A stretch of 5,451 bases of DNA. Origin: Eubacteriales bacterium. Its GTDB lineage: Bacteria > Bacillota > Clostridia > Oscillospirales > CAG-382. Shown piece by piece: positions 1 through 5,375 of this stretch. Numbering within the stretch: position 1 is the stretch's first letter; the number at the start of each line of letters is the position of its first letter. The position numbers and the translations under genes are program-made. The notes under the pieces are model-generated. The model saw nothing but the letters and a program-made list of their open reading frames with translations. It searched no databases and was not told the origin of the DNA. The stretch spans positions 1-5,451 of the forward strand of contig JAQVQF010000148.1 in assembly GCA_028701715.1 (NCBI GenBank), given 5' to 3'.

Positions 1-637
1 ACACATATTCGGTGTTTTCCGAAAAAAGCTTCAAATAATAATATGGGCATTTAAATTGTACCGTACCCGAATAATCGCCCGAGAAGGATTCGGCGATATC
101 GACATAAAGGGTAATTAAAGTGTTGGCTTTCGCTTTTTCCAGCGTGTCGCCGAAGCATTTTACCGTACCGGTAAACGCGGCTTTTGCGTTATTCAGCGCG
201 TCGTAAAATGTCGAATCATCCAGCAGCTGCGGGACATCGAAATCCTGTTCCGTATTTTCGATAAGATGATTCCGGCTTTCCTCAAAGCCCTTTTCGGGTA
301 TCACCGCTTCAGATGTATCCTGCGATGTGTCGCCGCTTTCCTCTTCCGATTCATCCCCGCTCTTTGAACCCTCGCCGTTTGAACTGTCTTCTCGGCTTTC
401 AAGCGGGCTTTCCTCGGAAGTCAGGGATTCGGTCGGCGAGGTTTCGGACACATTGCTATTATCGCCCGATATGGGTACGGAGGAAGGGTTGGAAAACACC
501 ACGATAAGAGTAACGGCCAAAGCGACAAGCATACAAGCGGCGCCCGAGGCGGCCGTTATGATGCTTTTCCGTTTTTTTGCTTTTAGCCTTTTGGCTCTGT
601 CGAGTATATCACGGGTGCGGTCGCCGCAGCTCATCAT
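1..637 (-). CDS. Single-pass membrane protein, putative anti-sigma/sensor partner of the upstream sigma factor (partial, C-terminus off the left edge)
   Basis: An open frame runs from ATG at 637 to the window edge, giving 212 visible residues with no stop. Residues 1-24 are a basic cytoplasmic segment (AKRLKAKKRK). Residues 25-48 are one hydrophobic membrane helix. Residues about 52-112 are a low-complexity Ser/Glu/Asp linker (EESGDTSQDTSE and similar). From about 140 a folded domain begins with beta-strand-like pattern, including AFTGTVKCFGD and FSGDYSGTVQF, which recalls OB/TIMP-like 'GTV...kGd' surface domains; that fold guess is weak. The start codon overlaps the TGA of the sigma gene (ATGA), with AGGGGG ten bases upstream, so translation is probably coupled. 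The overlap suggests the protein controls the sigma factor, with a small inner part and a large outer sensing part. No HxxxCxxC zinc anti-sigma motif is present, and the cytoplasmic segment is very short for a classical anti-sigma domain, so the role is inference. Confidence 0.75.
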   Translation of the reverse strand, partial: MMSCGDRTRDILDRAKRLKAKKRKSIITAASGAACMLVALAVTLIVVFSNPSSVPISGDNSNVSETSPTESLTSEESPLESREDSSNGEGSKSGDESEEESGDTSQDTSEAVIPEKGFEESRNHLIENTEQDFDVPQLLDDSTFYDALNNAKAAFTGTVKCFGDTLEKAKANTLITLYVDIAESFSGDYSGTVQFKCPYYYLKLFSENTEYV

Positions 638-1233
638 AAACTTCCGTCCCCCTTTATGCCGACATCCGTATCGGTACAGCTCTCCGTACCGACACGGCTT
701 GAGGCGGCAAACATAACACGGTCACGACCGACCGCAATTATTTTTCCGATAAGCGATTCGTTTTTACCCGTAATGTCCGCGATTTGTCGCTTGTCCAGTT
801 TTTGAAAAAAATAAAGGAACAATATCGGCTTCGCATTGGATTCGTAATTGCTCACAATGTCGAATTTAATACGGTCTTCCGGTGCTTTAATGATATATTC
901 GGAAGCCCATTCGGATTCCGAAAGGTCTTTTATTTCCCCGAAAAAGCTTGCGGCTCCGGGTGTGTTCGGCTTCTTTTTACTCCAACGCTCAGCCGCGTCG
1001 CCGACAGCTTTGTAAAGGTATACGACAAGCTCCCGTTCGTCCTTAAACGACGGCTTTTTTATGACAAGCTTTAGGAAAGCGGATTCCATAAGGTCTTCCG
1101 CTATATTGAAATTTCCCGCCGAATGATACGCGTAGTATATAATATTGTCACTGTATTCGGTCACCAGCGCTTCCAGGCCTGCTTCGCTGCCTTTAAGGAA
1201 CGCCCTGTAATTGTCAAGACTTTTGTTGCCCAT
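634..1233 (-). CDS. Divergent ECF-like sigma-70 family RNA polymerase sigma factor
   Basis: This 199-residue protein has the two-domain plan of ECF sigma factors. Residues about 8-88 match sigma region 2: YRAFLKGSEAGLEALVTEY, then NFNIAEDLMESAFLKL with the characteristic AEDL at 46-49, then VVYLYKAVGDAAERWSKKK. Residues about 137-174 resemble region 4, with a helix-turn-helix (KRQIADITGKNESLIGKII) followed by a basic helix (VGRDRV). Region 4 fits poorly, which makes the protein divergent. I chose the start at 1233 because AGAAAGGA (1248-1241) lies seven bases upstream of it. The in-frame ATG at 1251 has no ribosome binding site and would add six residues. The gene overlaps the downstream membrane-protein start by four bases, the usual layout for a sigma factor and its regulator. 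It would direct RNA polymerase to a small regulon, perhaps including its own operon. The tail after residue 176 looks disordered. I did not find a convincing promoter. Confidence 0.75.
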   Translation of the reverse strand: MGNKSLDNYRAFLKGSEAGLEALVTEYSDNIIYYAYHSAGNFNIAEDLMESAFLKLVIKKPSFKDERELVVYLYKAVGDAAERWSKKKPNTPGAASFFGEIKDLSESEWASEYIIKAPEDRIKFDIVSNYESNAKPILFLYFFQKLDKRQIADITGKNESLIGKIIAVGRDRVMFAASSRVGTESCTDTDVGIKGDGSL

Positions 1234-1240
1234 CACGCAT

Positions 1241-1248
1241 TCCTTTCT
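1241..1248 (-). promoter_or_regulatory. Ribosome binding site that fixes the sigma-factor start
   Basis: AGAAAGGA on the minus strand sits seven bases before the ATG at 1233. It lies downstream of the alternative in-frame ATG at 1251, which argues for the shorter 199-residue product. Confidence 0.7.
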
Positions 1249-1313
1249 CATATAATACTTTTATTTATACTTTTAAAGTGCTTTATTTTATCCGATAATA
1301 TCATATAAAACGT

Positions 1314-1350
1314 AAAAAAGCCATACTATTAGGTATATTTTTCCCTAATA
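1314..1350 (-). terminator. Weak candidate terminator after the metallophosphoesterase gene
   Basis: About 33 bases past the phosphoesterase stop, the minus strand carries the 7-base inverted repeat TATTAGG/CCTAATA (1350-1344 and 1333-1327) with a 10-base loop. A run of six T follows (1319-1314), but only after a 7-base gap. An overlapping alternative hairpin GTATAT/ATATAC is possible. The stem is AT-rich and the gap is not ideal, so this could equally be an operator for the sigma gene or chance. Confidence 0.3.
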
Positions 1351-1382
1351 TACAATTTTTCGCATGAATTACAGTTGATTTT

Positions 1383-1847
1383 TCAAAGCTTGCAATTTTT
1401 TAAAACACACTCAAAGCTGCCGTTGTCGGTTACAATTACCCCGTAAGCTTGTCCGCAGCCTATGCTTCCGGGATTAATGAGAGTTATGCCGTCGATACGC
1501 TTAATCATTTGTCTGTGTGTATGTCCGTACAAAGCGATCGCCGCTTTTTCCGCCTTCGCCGCGTATAAAATACCGTTTATACTCTCCTTGACCCTTTGTA
1601 TATGCCCGTGGACGGCGTAAATTTTAACACCGTCGAAAATATCGCATATAAAAGCCGCTCCGGAGTGAAAAAAGTCTCCGTTGCCTTTAATTTTCAGAAT
1701 TCTTTGCGACGGGTTTTGGCGTTCAAGCAAAGCAATGTCGCCCGCACCGTCGCCTAAAAATATCACAAGCTCTGGCTTTTCGATTGTTAATGCGGCTTCC
1801 ATCGGCCCGTAATTACCGTGGGAATCCGAAAGCACAAGTATCTTCAT
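1383..1847 (-). CDS. YfcE/MJ0936-family metallophosphoesterase (phosphodiesterase-like)
   Basis: This 154-residue cytoplasmic protein is close to full length for the small bacterial calcineurin-like phosphoesterases. The metal-ligand motifs appear in order: DSH at 8-10, GD at 32-33, GNGD at 55-58, HGH at 80-82, GHTH at 108-111, then the family's NPGS at 125-128. Known relatives are manganese-dependent and hydrolyse phosphodiester model substrates; their natural substrate is generally unknown, and it cannot be told here. Two small departures are FLGD where many members have HxGD, and GNGD where many have GNCD; both keep the ligand residues. The ATG at 1847 overlaps the TGA of the cysteine synthase gene (ATGA). 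No strong ribosome binding site precedes it, so expression probably depends on translational coupling from the promoter at 2899-2927. A functional link to cysteine synthesis is not obvious. Confidence 0.9.
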   Translation of the reverse strand: MKILVLSDSHGNYGPMEAALTIEKPELVIFLGDGAGDIALLERQNPSQRILKIKGNGDFFHSGAAFICDIFDGVKIYAVHGHIQRVKESINGILYAAKAEKAAIALYGHTHRQMIKRIDGITLINPGSIGCGQAYGVIVTDNGSFECVLKNCKL

Positions 1848-2779
1848 CCGTCATATTCAAACAGAGGCGTGGAAAAATATCTTTCCGCCGTGTCCGGGAG
1901 AACGGTTACAACGGTTTTTCCCCTGCCTAATTTTCTTGCCAGCCTTTTGGCCGCCGCGACGTTGGTTCCGCTGGAAATTCCGCACATGATACCTTCCAGC
2001 TTTGCGAGAGCTCTCGCGGTGTTTATGGCTTCCTCGTCCGAAATAATGGCTATGTATGTATATATATCGCAGTCGAGTATTGCGGGGATGAGTCCGTCGC
2101 CTATGCCCATCTGAAGATGAGTGCCTATATTGCCCCCCGCGAGTATCGCCGCGTTTTCGGGCTCGACGGCCCATATCTCGATACCGGGATTTTGCGCCTT
2201 AAGCACTGCCCCGATTCCGGTAATCGTGCCGCCCGTGCCAATGCCCGAGCAGAAGCCGTCTATCGGACCCGCCACCTGCTCCATTAGCTCAAGCCCCGTA
2301 TGATGGCGGTGAACCATGGTATTGGCGGGATTGGCGAACTGCTGAGGCACGAACACATGGGGATCCCGAGCCGCCATGCATTCTGCGACCCTGACGCATT
2401 CGGCAATGCAGTCGCCTATATTACCGGCATCGTGCACAAGAATAACCTCCGCGCCGTAATGGCGGACAAGCTTGCGCCTTTCTTCGGAAACCGAATCGGG
2501 CATAATTATAACGGTGCGGTAGCCCTTAACCGCTCCCACCAATGCAAGCCCTATACCCTGATTGCCGCTTGTCGGCTCCACTATCACCGTTTCTTTATTT
2601 AAAAGCCCTTTCTTTTCGGCGTCGAGTATCATATTGTAGGCGGTGCGGGTTTTTATTGAACCGCCCACGTTCAAGCCCTCGAATTTTACGAGTATTTCGG
2701 CTCCGTCCGGATCGGGGATTTTGTTAAGTCTGACCATGGGAGTATGCCCTATGGCCGACAGCACGTTATCATAAACCAT
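1844..2779 (-). CDS. cysK: Cysteine synthase (O-acetylserine sulfhydrylase), PLP-dependent
   Basis: This 311-residue cytoplasmic enzyme of the beta-family of PLP proteins is the usual length for CysK. It would make cysteine from O-acetylserine and sulfide. Visible landmarks are the N-terminus MVYDNVLSAIGHTPMVRLN, GGSIK with the PLP Schiff-base lysine at 43, the substrate loop EPTSGNQG at 68-75, VPQQFANPAN at 144-153, the phosphate-binding glycine loop GTGGT at 181-185, and GISSGTN at 267-273 near the PLP ring nitrogen. I chose the start at 2779 because GGAG lies six bases before it and this residue is where CysK proteins normally begin. An upstream in-frame ATG at 2830 would add 17 atypical residues. 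Two family positions differ from the textbook enzyme: SIKTR instead of SVKDR and SGNQG instead of SGNTG. The amino donor could therefore differ, for instance O-phosphoserine, but this is speculative. No serine acetyltransferase gene is in view. Confidence 0.93.
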   Translation of the reverse strand: MVYDNVLSAIGHTPMVRLNKIPDPDGAEILVKFEGLNVGGSIKTRTAYNMILDAEKKGLLNKETVIVEPTSGNQGIGLALVGAVKGYRTVIIMPDSVSEERRKLVRHYGAEVILVHDAGNIGDCIAECVRVAECMAARDPHVFVPQQFANPANTMVHRHHTGLELMEQVAGPIDGFCSGIGTGGTITGIGAVLKAQNPGIEIWAVEPENAAILAGGNIGTHLQMGIGDGLIPAILDCDIYTYIAIISDEEAINTARALAKLEGIMCGISSGTNVAAAKRLARKLGRGKTVVTVLPDTAERYFSTPLFEYDG

Positions 2780-2785
2780 CGTTAG

Positions 2786-2790
2786 CTCCG
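2786..2790 (-). promoter_or_regulatory. Ribosome binding site that fixes the cysK start
   Basis: CGGAG on the minus strand is six bases before the ATG at 2779. It supports the 311-residue product over the longer reading from 2830, which has no comparable site. Confidence 0.75.
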
Positions 2791-2830
2791 ATATATCATA
2801 GTTTTTTATCTGTGCCGGTATCGGTATCAA

Positions 2831-2852
2831 TATCAGTATATGTACTCTGATA
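2831..2852. repeat. Imperfect palindrome in the cysK leader
   Basis: TATCAG and CTGATA flank a 10-base centre, giving a 22-base near-palindrome with one inner mismatch followed by three more possible pairs. It lies in the roughly 113-base untranslated leader of cysK, about 50 bases before the start codon. Short GATA-type direct repeats (GATATTGATACCGATACC on the minus strand) run from it toward the gene. It could be an RNA hairpin or a regulator site; no known riboswitch is recognised. Confidence 0.4.
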
Positions 2853-2898
2853 CGCTGATGCGGAATTTGCTTGTTTATTGTATAATATTATAAAATAT

Positions 2899-2927
2899 AT
2901 TATAGCATAACAGATTGTGTTTTACAA
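2899..2927 (-). promoter_or_regulatory. Promoter of the cysK-phosphoesterase operon
   Basis: On the minus strand, TTGTAA (2927-2922) and a perfect TATAAT (2904-2899) are separated by exactly 17 bases. A TGC just upstream of the -10 makes it an extended -10. The expected start of transcription is near 2892, giving a leader of about 113 bases. Confidence 0.75.
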
Positions 2928-2928
2928 T
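2914..2928. repeat. Inverted repeat over the cysK -35 box, candidate operator
   Basis: ATTGT-GTTTT-ACAAT is a perfect 5-base inverted repeat with a 5-base centre. It covers the -35 hexamer of the minus-strand promoter, where a bound repressor would block RNA polymerase. The TTGTG...ACAA half-sites recall a Rex operator, but the spacing is about five bases too short for the classical Rex site. Chance is possible in such AT-rich DNA. Confidence 0.35.
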
Positions 2929-2975
2929 AGATGTTTTTAATATGCCGTTTATTTTGGATGTTTTTAGTTTTAATA

Positions 2976-3003
2976 TTGATTTTTTTTGAGTATTATGTAT
3001 ACT
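2976..3003 (+). promoter_or_regulatory. Probable promoter of the D-lactate dehydrogenase gene
   Basis: TTGATT (2976-2981) and TATACT (2998-3003) are separated by 16 bases, about 42 bases before the gene start. It diverges from the cysK promoter, with about 50 bases between the two -35 boxes. Confidence 0.5.
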
Positions 3004-3045
3004 GTTGTCAATGAGAATAAAACGGAAAGGACGGCCGGGTAACAC

Positions 3046-4080
3046 ATGAAAAATGCAGCCATGTTCGACACAAAGCCCTATGACCGCGAATCTTTTGAAA
3101 AATACAACGGAAAAGACGGTATTTTCATTAAATACTTCGACACGCGGCTGACCGAAGACACCGCGGGACTGGCGGAAAACAGCGACACGGTCATCGCCTT
3201 TGTCAACGATGTATTGAACGCCGCCGTGATAGACAAGCTGTACGGCTGCGGGGTGAAGCTTATCGCCCTGCGCTGCGCCGGTTTTAATAACGTGGATGTA
3301 AAGGCGGCTTTCGGCAAGATACATGTGGTCCGTGTCCCGGCGTATTCGCCCTACGCGGTCGCGGAACACGCCATGGCGCTGCTTCTCACCTCGGTACGCA
3401 GGACGCATAAGGCGTATAACAGAATAAAGGATTTTAATTTCAGTCTGAACGGGCTTACGGGTTTCGATCTTTACGGTAAAACCGTGGGAGTCGTTGGAAC
3501 GGGTAAGATAGGTAAAATATTCATAAATATCTGTAACGGCTTCGGCATGAAGGTGATCGCGTATGACCTTTATCCGGATAAAACACTTAACGCGGAATAT
3601 GTAAGCCTCGAGAAGCTTTTCGAAAGCAGCGATATCATTTCGCTCCACTGTCCGTTGACTTCCGACAATTATCACATGATAAACCGTGAAAATATAGCAA
3701 GGATGAAAAGCGGCGTGGTGCTTATAAACACCTCGCGCGGCTCGCTTATCGACGCGGAAGCGCTGCTTGACGGCATAAAGAGCAAAAAAATAGGCGCCGC
3801 CTGTTTGGACGTTTATGAAGAGGAATCGGATATTTTCTTCGAGGACAAGTCGGGGCATATCATGCAGGACGACGTGCTGGCAAGGCTGCTTACAATGCCT
3901 AACGTGCTCCTTACCTCTCATCAGGCATTTTTAACAAGGGAGGCGCTCGACAATATCGCCGCTACCACTATAGGCAATATAAAGGCTTTCTTTGACAGCG
4001 ATATTCCCGAAAACGAGATCTGCTACCGCTGCGGTCGCATAGAGGAATGCAGAAAAGAGAGAAAAGAAAAGTGTTTTTAA
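3046..4080 (+). CDS. ldhA: D-lactate dehydrogenase (D-2-hydroxyacid dehydrogenase, NAD-dependent)
   Basis: This 344-residue cytoplasmic enzyme would reduce pyruvate to D-lactate with NADH, regenerating NAD in fermentation. The N-terminus MKNAAMFDTKPYD and the segment VPAYSPYAVAEHAMAL (97-112) are typical of LdhA-type enzymes. The NAD fold shows GTGKIG at 151-156 and the NAD-selecting Asp at 173 (AYDLYP). The catalytic triad is Arg231 (NTSRGSLID), Glu260 (LDVYEEESDIFFEDKS) and His292 (SHQAFLTREAL), spaced as in E. coli LdhA (235/264/296). The FFEDKS and HQAFLT stretches separate it from other hydroxyacid dehydrogenases. The ribosome binding site is imperfect: AAAGGA lies 14 bases and GGG six bases before the ATG. 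The last 19 residues are unusual, with cysteines at 326, 329, 335 and 343 among basic residues, in place of the short NELV-like end of known LdhA. It stands alone on the plus strand, and no terminator is evident after it. Confidence 0.9.
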   Translation: MKNAAMFDTKPYDRESFEKYNGKDGIFIKYFDTRLTEDTAGLAENSDTVIAFVNDVLNAAVIDKLYGCGVKLIALRCAGFNNVDVKAAFGKIHVVRVPAYSPYAVAEHAMALLLTSVRRTHKAYNRIKDFNFSLNGLTGFDLYGKTVGVVGTGKIGKIFINICNGFGMKVIAYDLYPDKTLNAEYVSLEKLFESSDIISLHCPLTSDNYHMINRENIARMKSGVVLINTSRGSLIDAEALLDGIKSKKIGAACLDVYEEESDIFFEDKSGHIMQDDVLARLLTMPNVLLTSHQAFLTREALDNIAATTIGNIKAFFDSDIPENEICYRCGRIEECRKERKEKCF

Positions 4081-4105
4081 CTTTTAACATATTTAAATTT
4101 TCTTA

Positions 4106-4134
4106 TTGTATTTTCCGTTTTACCGTGCTATAAT
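4106..4134 (+). promoter_or_regulatory. Promoter of the lipoprotein gene
   Basis: TTGTAT (4106-4111) and a perfect TATAAT (4129-4134) are 17 bases apart, with TGC before the -10 (extended -10). The start codon lies 30 bases past the -10 box, so the leader is short. The layout closely mirrors the cysK promoter. Confidence 0.7.
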
Positions 4135-4163
4135 TTTGTTGCATATTTTGAAAGGAGCCCGAA

Positions 4164-5183
4164 ATGAAGCGTTTTATTGCCGTTATACTTATACTTATAC
4201 TGTCAACGCTGCTTCTGTCAGGCTGCTCTTCTTCGGACGGAACGGATGATCCTAATAAAATAGAAAGTACCGAATACGGGTTTGCTTTTTATTATGACAA
4301 CGGCTGGACAGAGGATGTCGCCGACAGCGGCATATCGTTTAAATCACCCTCCGATGCCGCGGGAGTATCCAAAGCGCGTATATCGATAAATGTCAACGAC
4401 ACCGATGTAACCGATGTGACAGAATATTGGTCAGCTTATGAATCCTCTTTGATGACCTCTTTCGGTGACTATACTTTAAAAAAGGAATTTACCGGAGATG
4501 AATCGGTAATGCTTGACGGAATAAAAGCCGTCCGTGCGGAATATACGGCGACCGTTAGCGTCGTATTATACCGATTCGCCCTTGTGCTTTGCATAAACGA
4601 CGGGCATATATACAACATATTGCTTTCCTCGGAGGAAGCGGTATTTGACGTTTATTCGCCTTGCATAAATACAATTACGGAGGATTTTGATTTTACGGGA
4701 TCGGTTCCCGAAAATGAATCTCGGGATACCTCCACCGGCGGCAGAGCGGAAAGCCAAAACGGCGAATATTATTTTAATATTTCGGAAGGCTGGCGCATTG
4801 ACAGAAACGACGGAATGATAGCCGTAAAACCCGCGGACGGCGGAAACGCAACGGTTTCCGTGATGGTGTTTTCCCTTTCCGACGAAAAAGCAAATTACGG
4901 GGTCAACGATTACTGGAAAGAATATGAGGAAGAACTGAAGAGCACATATCCCGGTTACGCGTTTACGCGTGAATATGCCGAAAACGAGCCCAAGCTCGGC
5001 GGCGTGGTGGCTTCCCGCAAGGAATACTCCATAACCATAGAGTCGGTTAATTATAAATATATCCAGGTTATTTGTATAACCAAAGGTTATGTTTATTCGG
5101 TGCTTTTCGCTTCAAACGACGACGAATATGCTAAGTATTGCGGAGAATTCGACAATATTATCACCGAGTTCAGATTCAGCTAA
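4164..5183 (+). CDS. Secreted lipoprotein with two tandem copies of a PsbP/DUF1795-like domain
   Basis: This 339-residue protein begins with a lipoprotein signal: MKRF, a hydrophobic stretch, then the lipobox LSGC with the acylated cysteine at 21. The mature protein should be anchored to the outer face of the membrane. It contains two related domains of about 140 residues, at about 37-177 and 200-338, joined by a polar linker. Matching points are the GW near each start (NGW 46-48, EGW 208-210), EYW/DYW (87-89, 249-251), EY in the centre (126-127, 287-288), LCIN/ICIT followed by G-(H/Y)-(I/V)-Y, and CINTITEDFDF/EFDNIITEFRF at the ends. The domain pattern resembles the PsbP-like/DUF1795 fold found in Clostridia lipoproteins; that is recognition by eye. 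The function is unknown; such domains are often ligand- or partner-binding. A strong AAAGGAG lies six bases before the ATG. No terminator follows before the tRNA promoter. Confidence 0.85.
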   Translation: MKRFIAVILILILSTLLLSGCSSSDGTDDPNKIESTEYGFAFYYDNGWTEDVADSGISFKSPSDAAGVSKARISINVNDTDVTDVTEYWSAYESSLMTSFGDYTLKKEFTGDESVMLDGIKAVRAEYTATVSVVLYRFALVLCINDGHIYNILLSSEEAVFDVYSPCINTITEDFDFTGSVPENESRDTSTGGRAESQNGEYYFNISEGWRIDRNDGMIAVKPADGGNATVSVMVFSLSDEKANYGVNDYWKEYEEELKSTYPGYAFTREYAENEPKLGGVVASRKEYSITIESVNYKYIQVICITKGYVYSVLFASNDDEYAKYCGEFDNIITEFRFS

Positions 5184-5199
5184 TTTTATAAAAAAAGGA

Positions 5200-5228
5200 T
5201 TGACAAATAATTGCCGCCGTGTTATAAT
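5200..5228 (+). promoter_or_regulatory. Consensus promoter of the tRNA-Val gene
   Basis: TTGACA (5200-5205) and TATAAT (5223-5228) match consensus at all twelve positions with a 17-base spacer, plus TGT giving an extended -10. Transcription should start near 5235. This suits constitutive, strong stable-RNA expression. Confidence 0.9.
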
Positions 5229-5235
5229 ACGCTTC

Positions 5236-5253
5236 GCCGGTTAAGAAACCGGC
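5236..5253 (+). other. Hairpin at the 5' end of the tRNA-Val precursor
   Basis: GCCGGTT-AAGA-AACCGGC forms a perfect 7-base-pair stem with a 4-base loop, starting about one base after the predicted transcription start and ending 14 bases before the tRNA. No T run follows, so it is not a terminator. It probably lies in the leader removed by RNase P. Confidence 0.6.
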
Positions 5254-5267
5254 AGATGATATAATAT

Positions 5268-5343
5268 GGGGGTTTAGCTCAGCTGGGAGAGCATCTGCCT
5301 TACAAGCAGGGGGTCACAGGTTCGAGCCCTGTAATCCCCACCA
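5268..5343 (+). tRNA. tRNA-Val, anticodon UAC
   Basis: This is a complete 76-base cloverleaf. The acceptor stem is GGGGGTT with AATCCCC (one G-U pair). The D arm is GCTCAGCTGGGAGAGC. The anticodon stem TCTGC/GCAGG encloses the loop CTTACAA with TAC at 5301-5303, reading valine codons GUA/GUG and others by wobble. The variable loop has five bases, the T arm is ACAGG-TTCGAGC-CCTGT, the discriminator is A, and CCA is encoded. It stands as a single-gene unit with its own promoter and terminator. Confidence 0.97.
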
Positions 5344-5375
5344 AAAAGGACATCAAACGGTGTCCTTTTATTTTT
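5344..5375 (+). terminator. Intrinsic terminator of the tRNA-Val gene
   Basis: AAAAGGACA and TGTCCTTTT (5344-5352 and 5361-5369) pair over nine bases, extendable inward by T-G and C-G to a tight AAAC loop. The sequence continues TTTTATTTTT. It begins directly after the CCA end. It is also the first clear terminator after the lipoprotein gene. Confidence 0.9.

Noticed and set aside
327..716. Plus-strand open frame of 129 codons at the left end
   Set aside because: It is antisense to the Ser/Glu-rich linker of the membrane protein. Its Ser/Leu-rich content simply mirrors that low-complexity stretch, and the opposite strand has coupled genes with ribosome binding sites.
784..1074. Plus-strand open frame of 96 codons inside the sigma gene
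   Set aside because: It lacks a ribosome binding site and is opposite a recognisable sigma-70 region 2 and region 4 arrangement.
2780..2892. Possible T-box or SAM riboswitch in the cysK leader
   Set aside because: The leader is only about 113 bases. No T-box consensus, specifier-loop layout or terminator with a T run is present, and no S-box pattern is seen.
2911..2931. Classical Rex binding site upstream of ldhA
   Set aside because: The TTGT...ACAA half-sites are present but only five bases apart, while the usual site has about ten. I report it only as an operator-like repeat.
2875..3921. Long open frame of 348 codons on the minus strand across the lactate dehydrogenase gene
   Set aside because: It is antisense to a gene with all catalytic residues of a known family. 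It has no ribosome binding site and an odd His/Arg-rich composition, so it is a shadow.
5260..5265. Second TATAAT, preceded by TGA, just before the tRNA
   Set aside because: It has no -35 box at a suitable distance, and a start from it would fall inside the mature tRNA.
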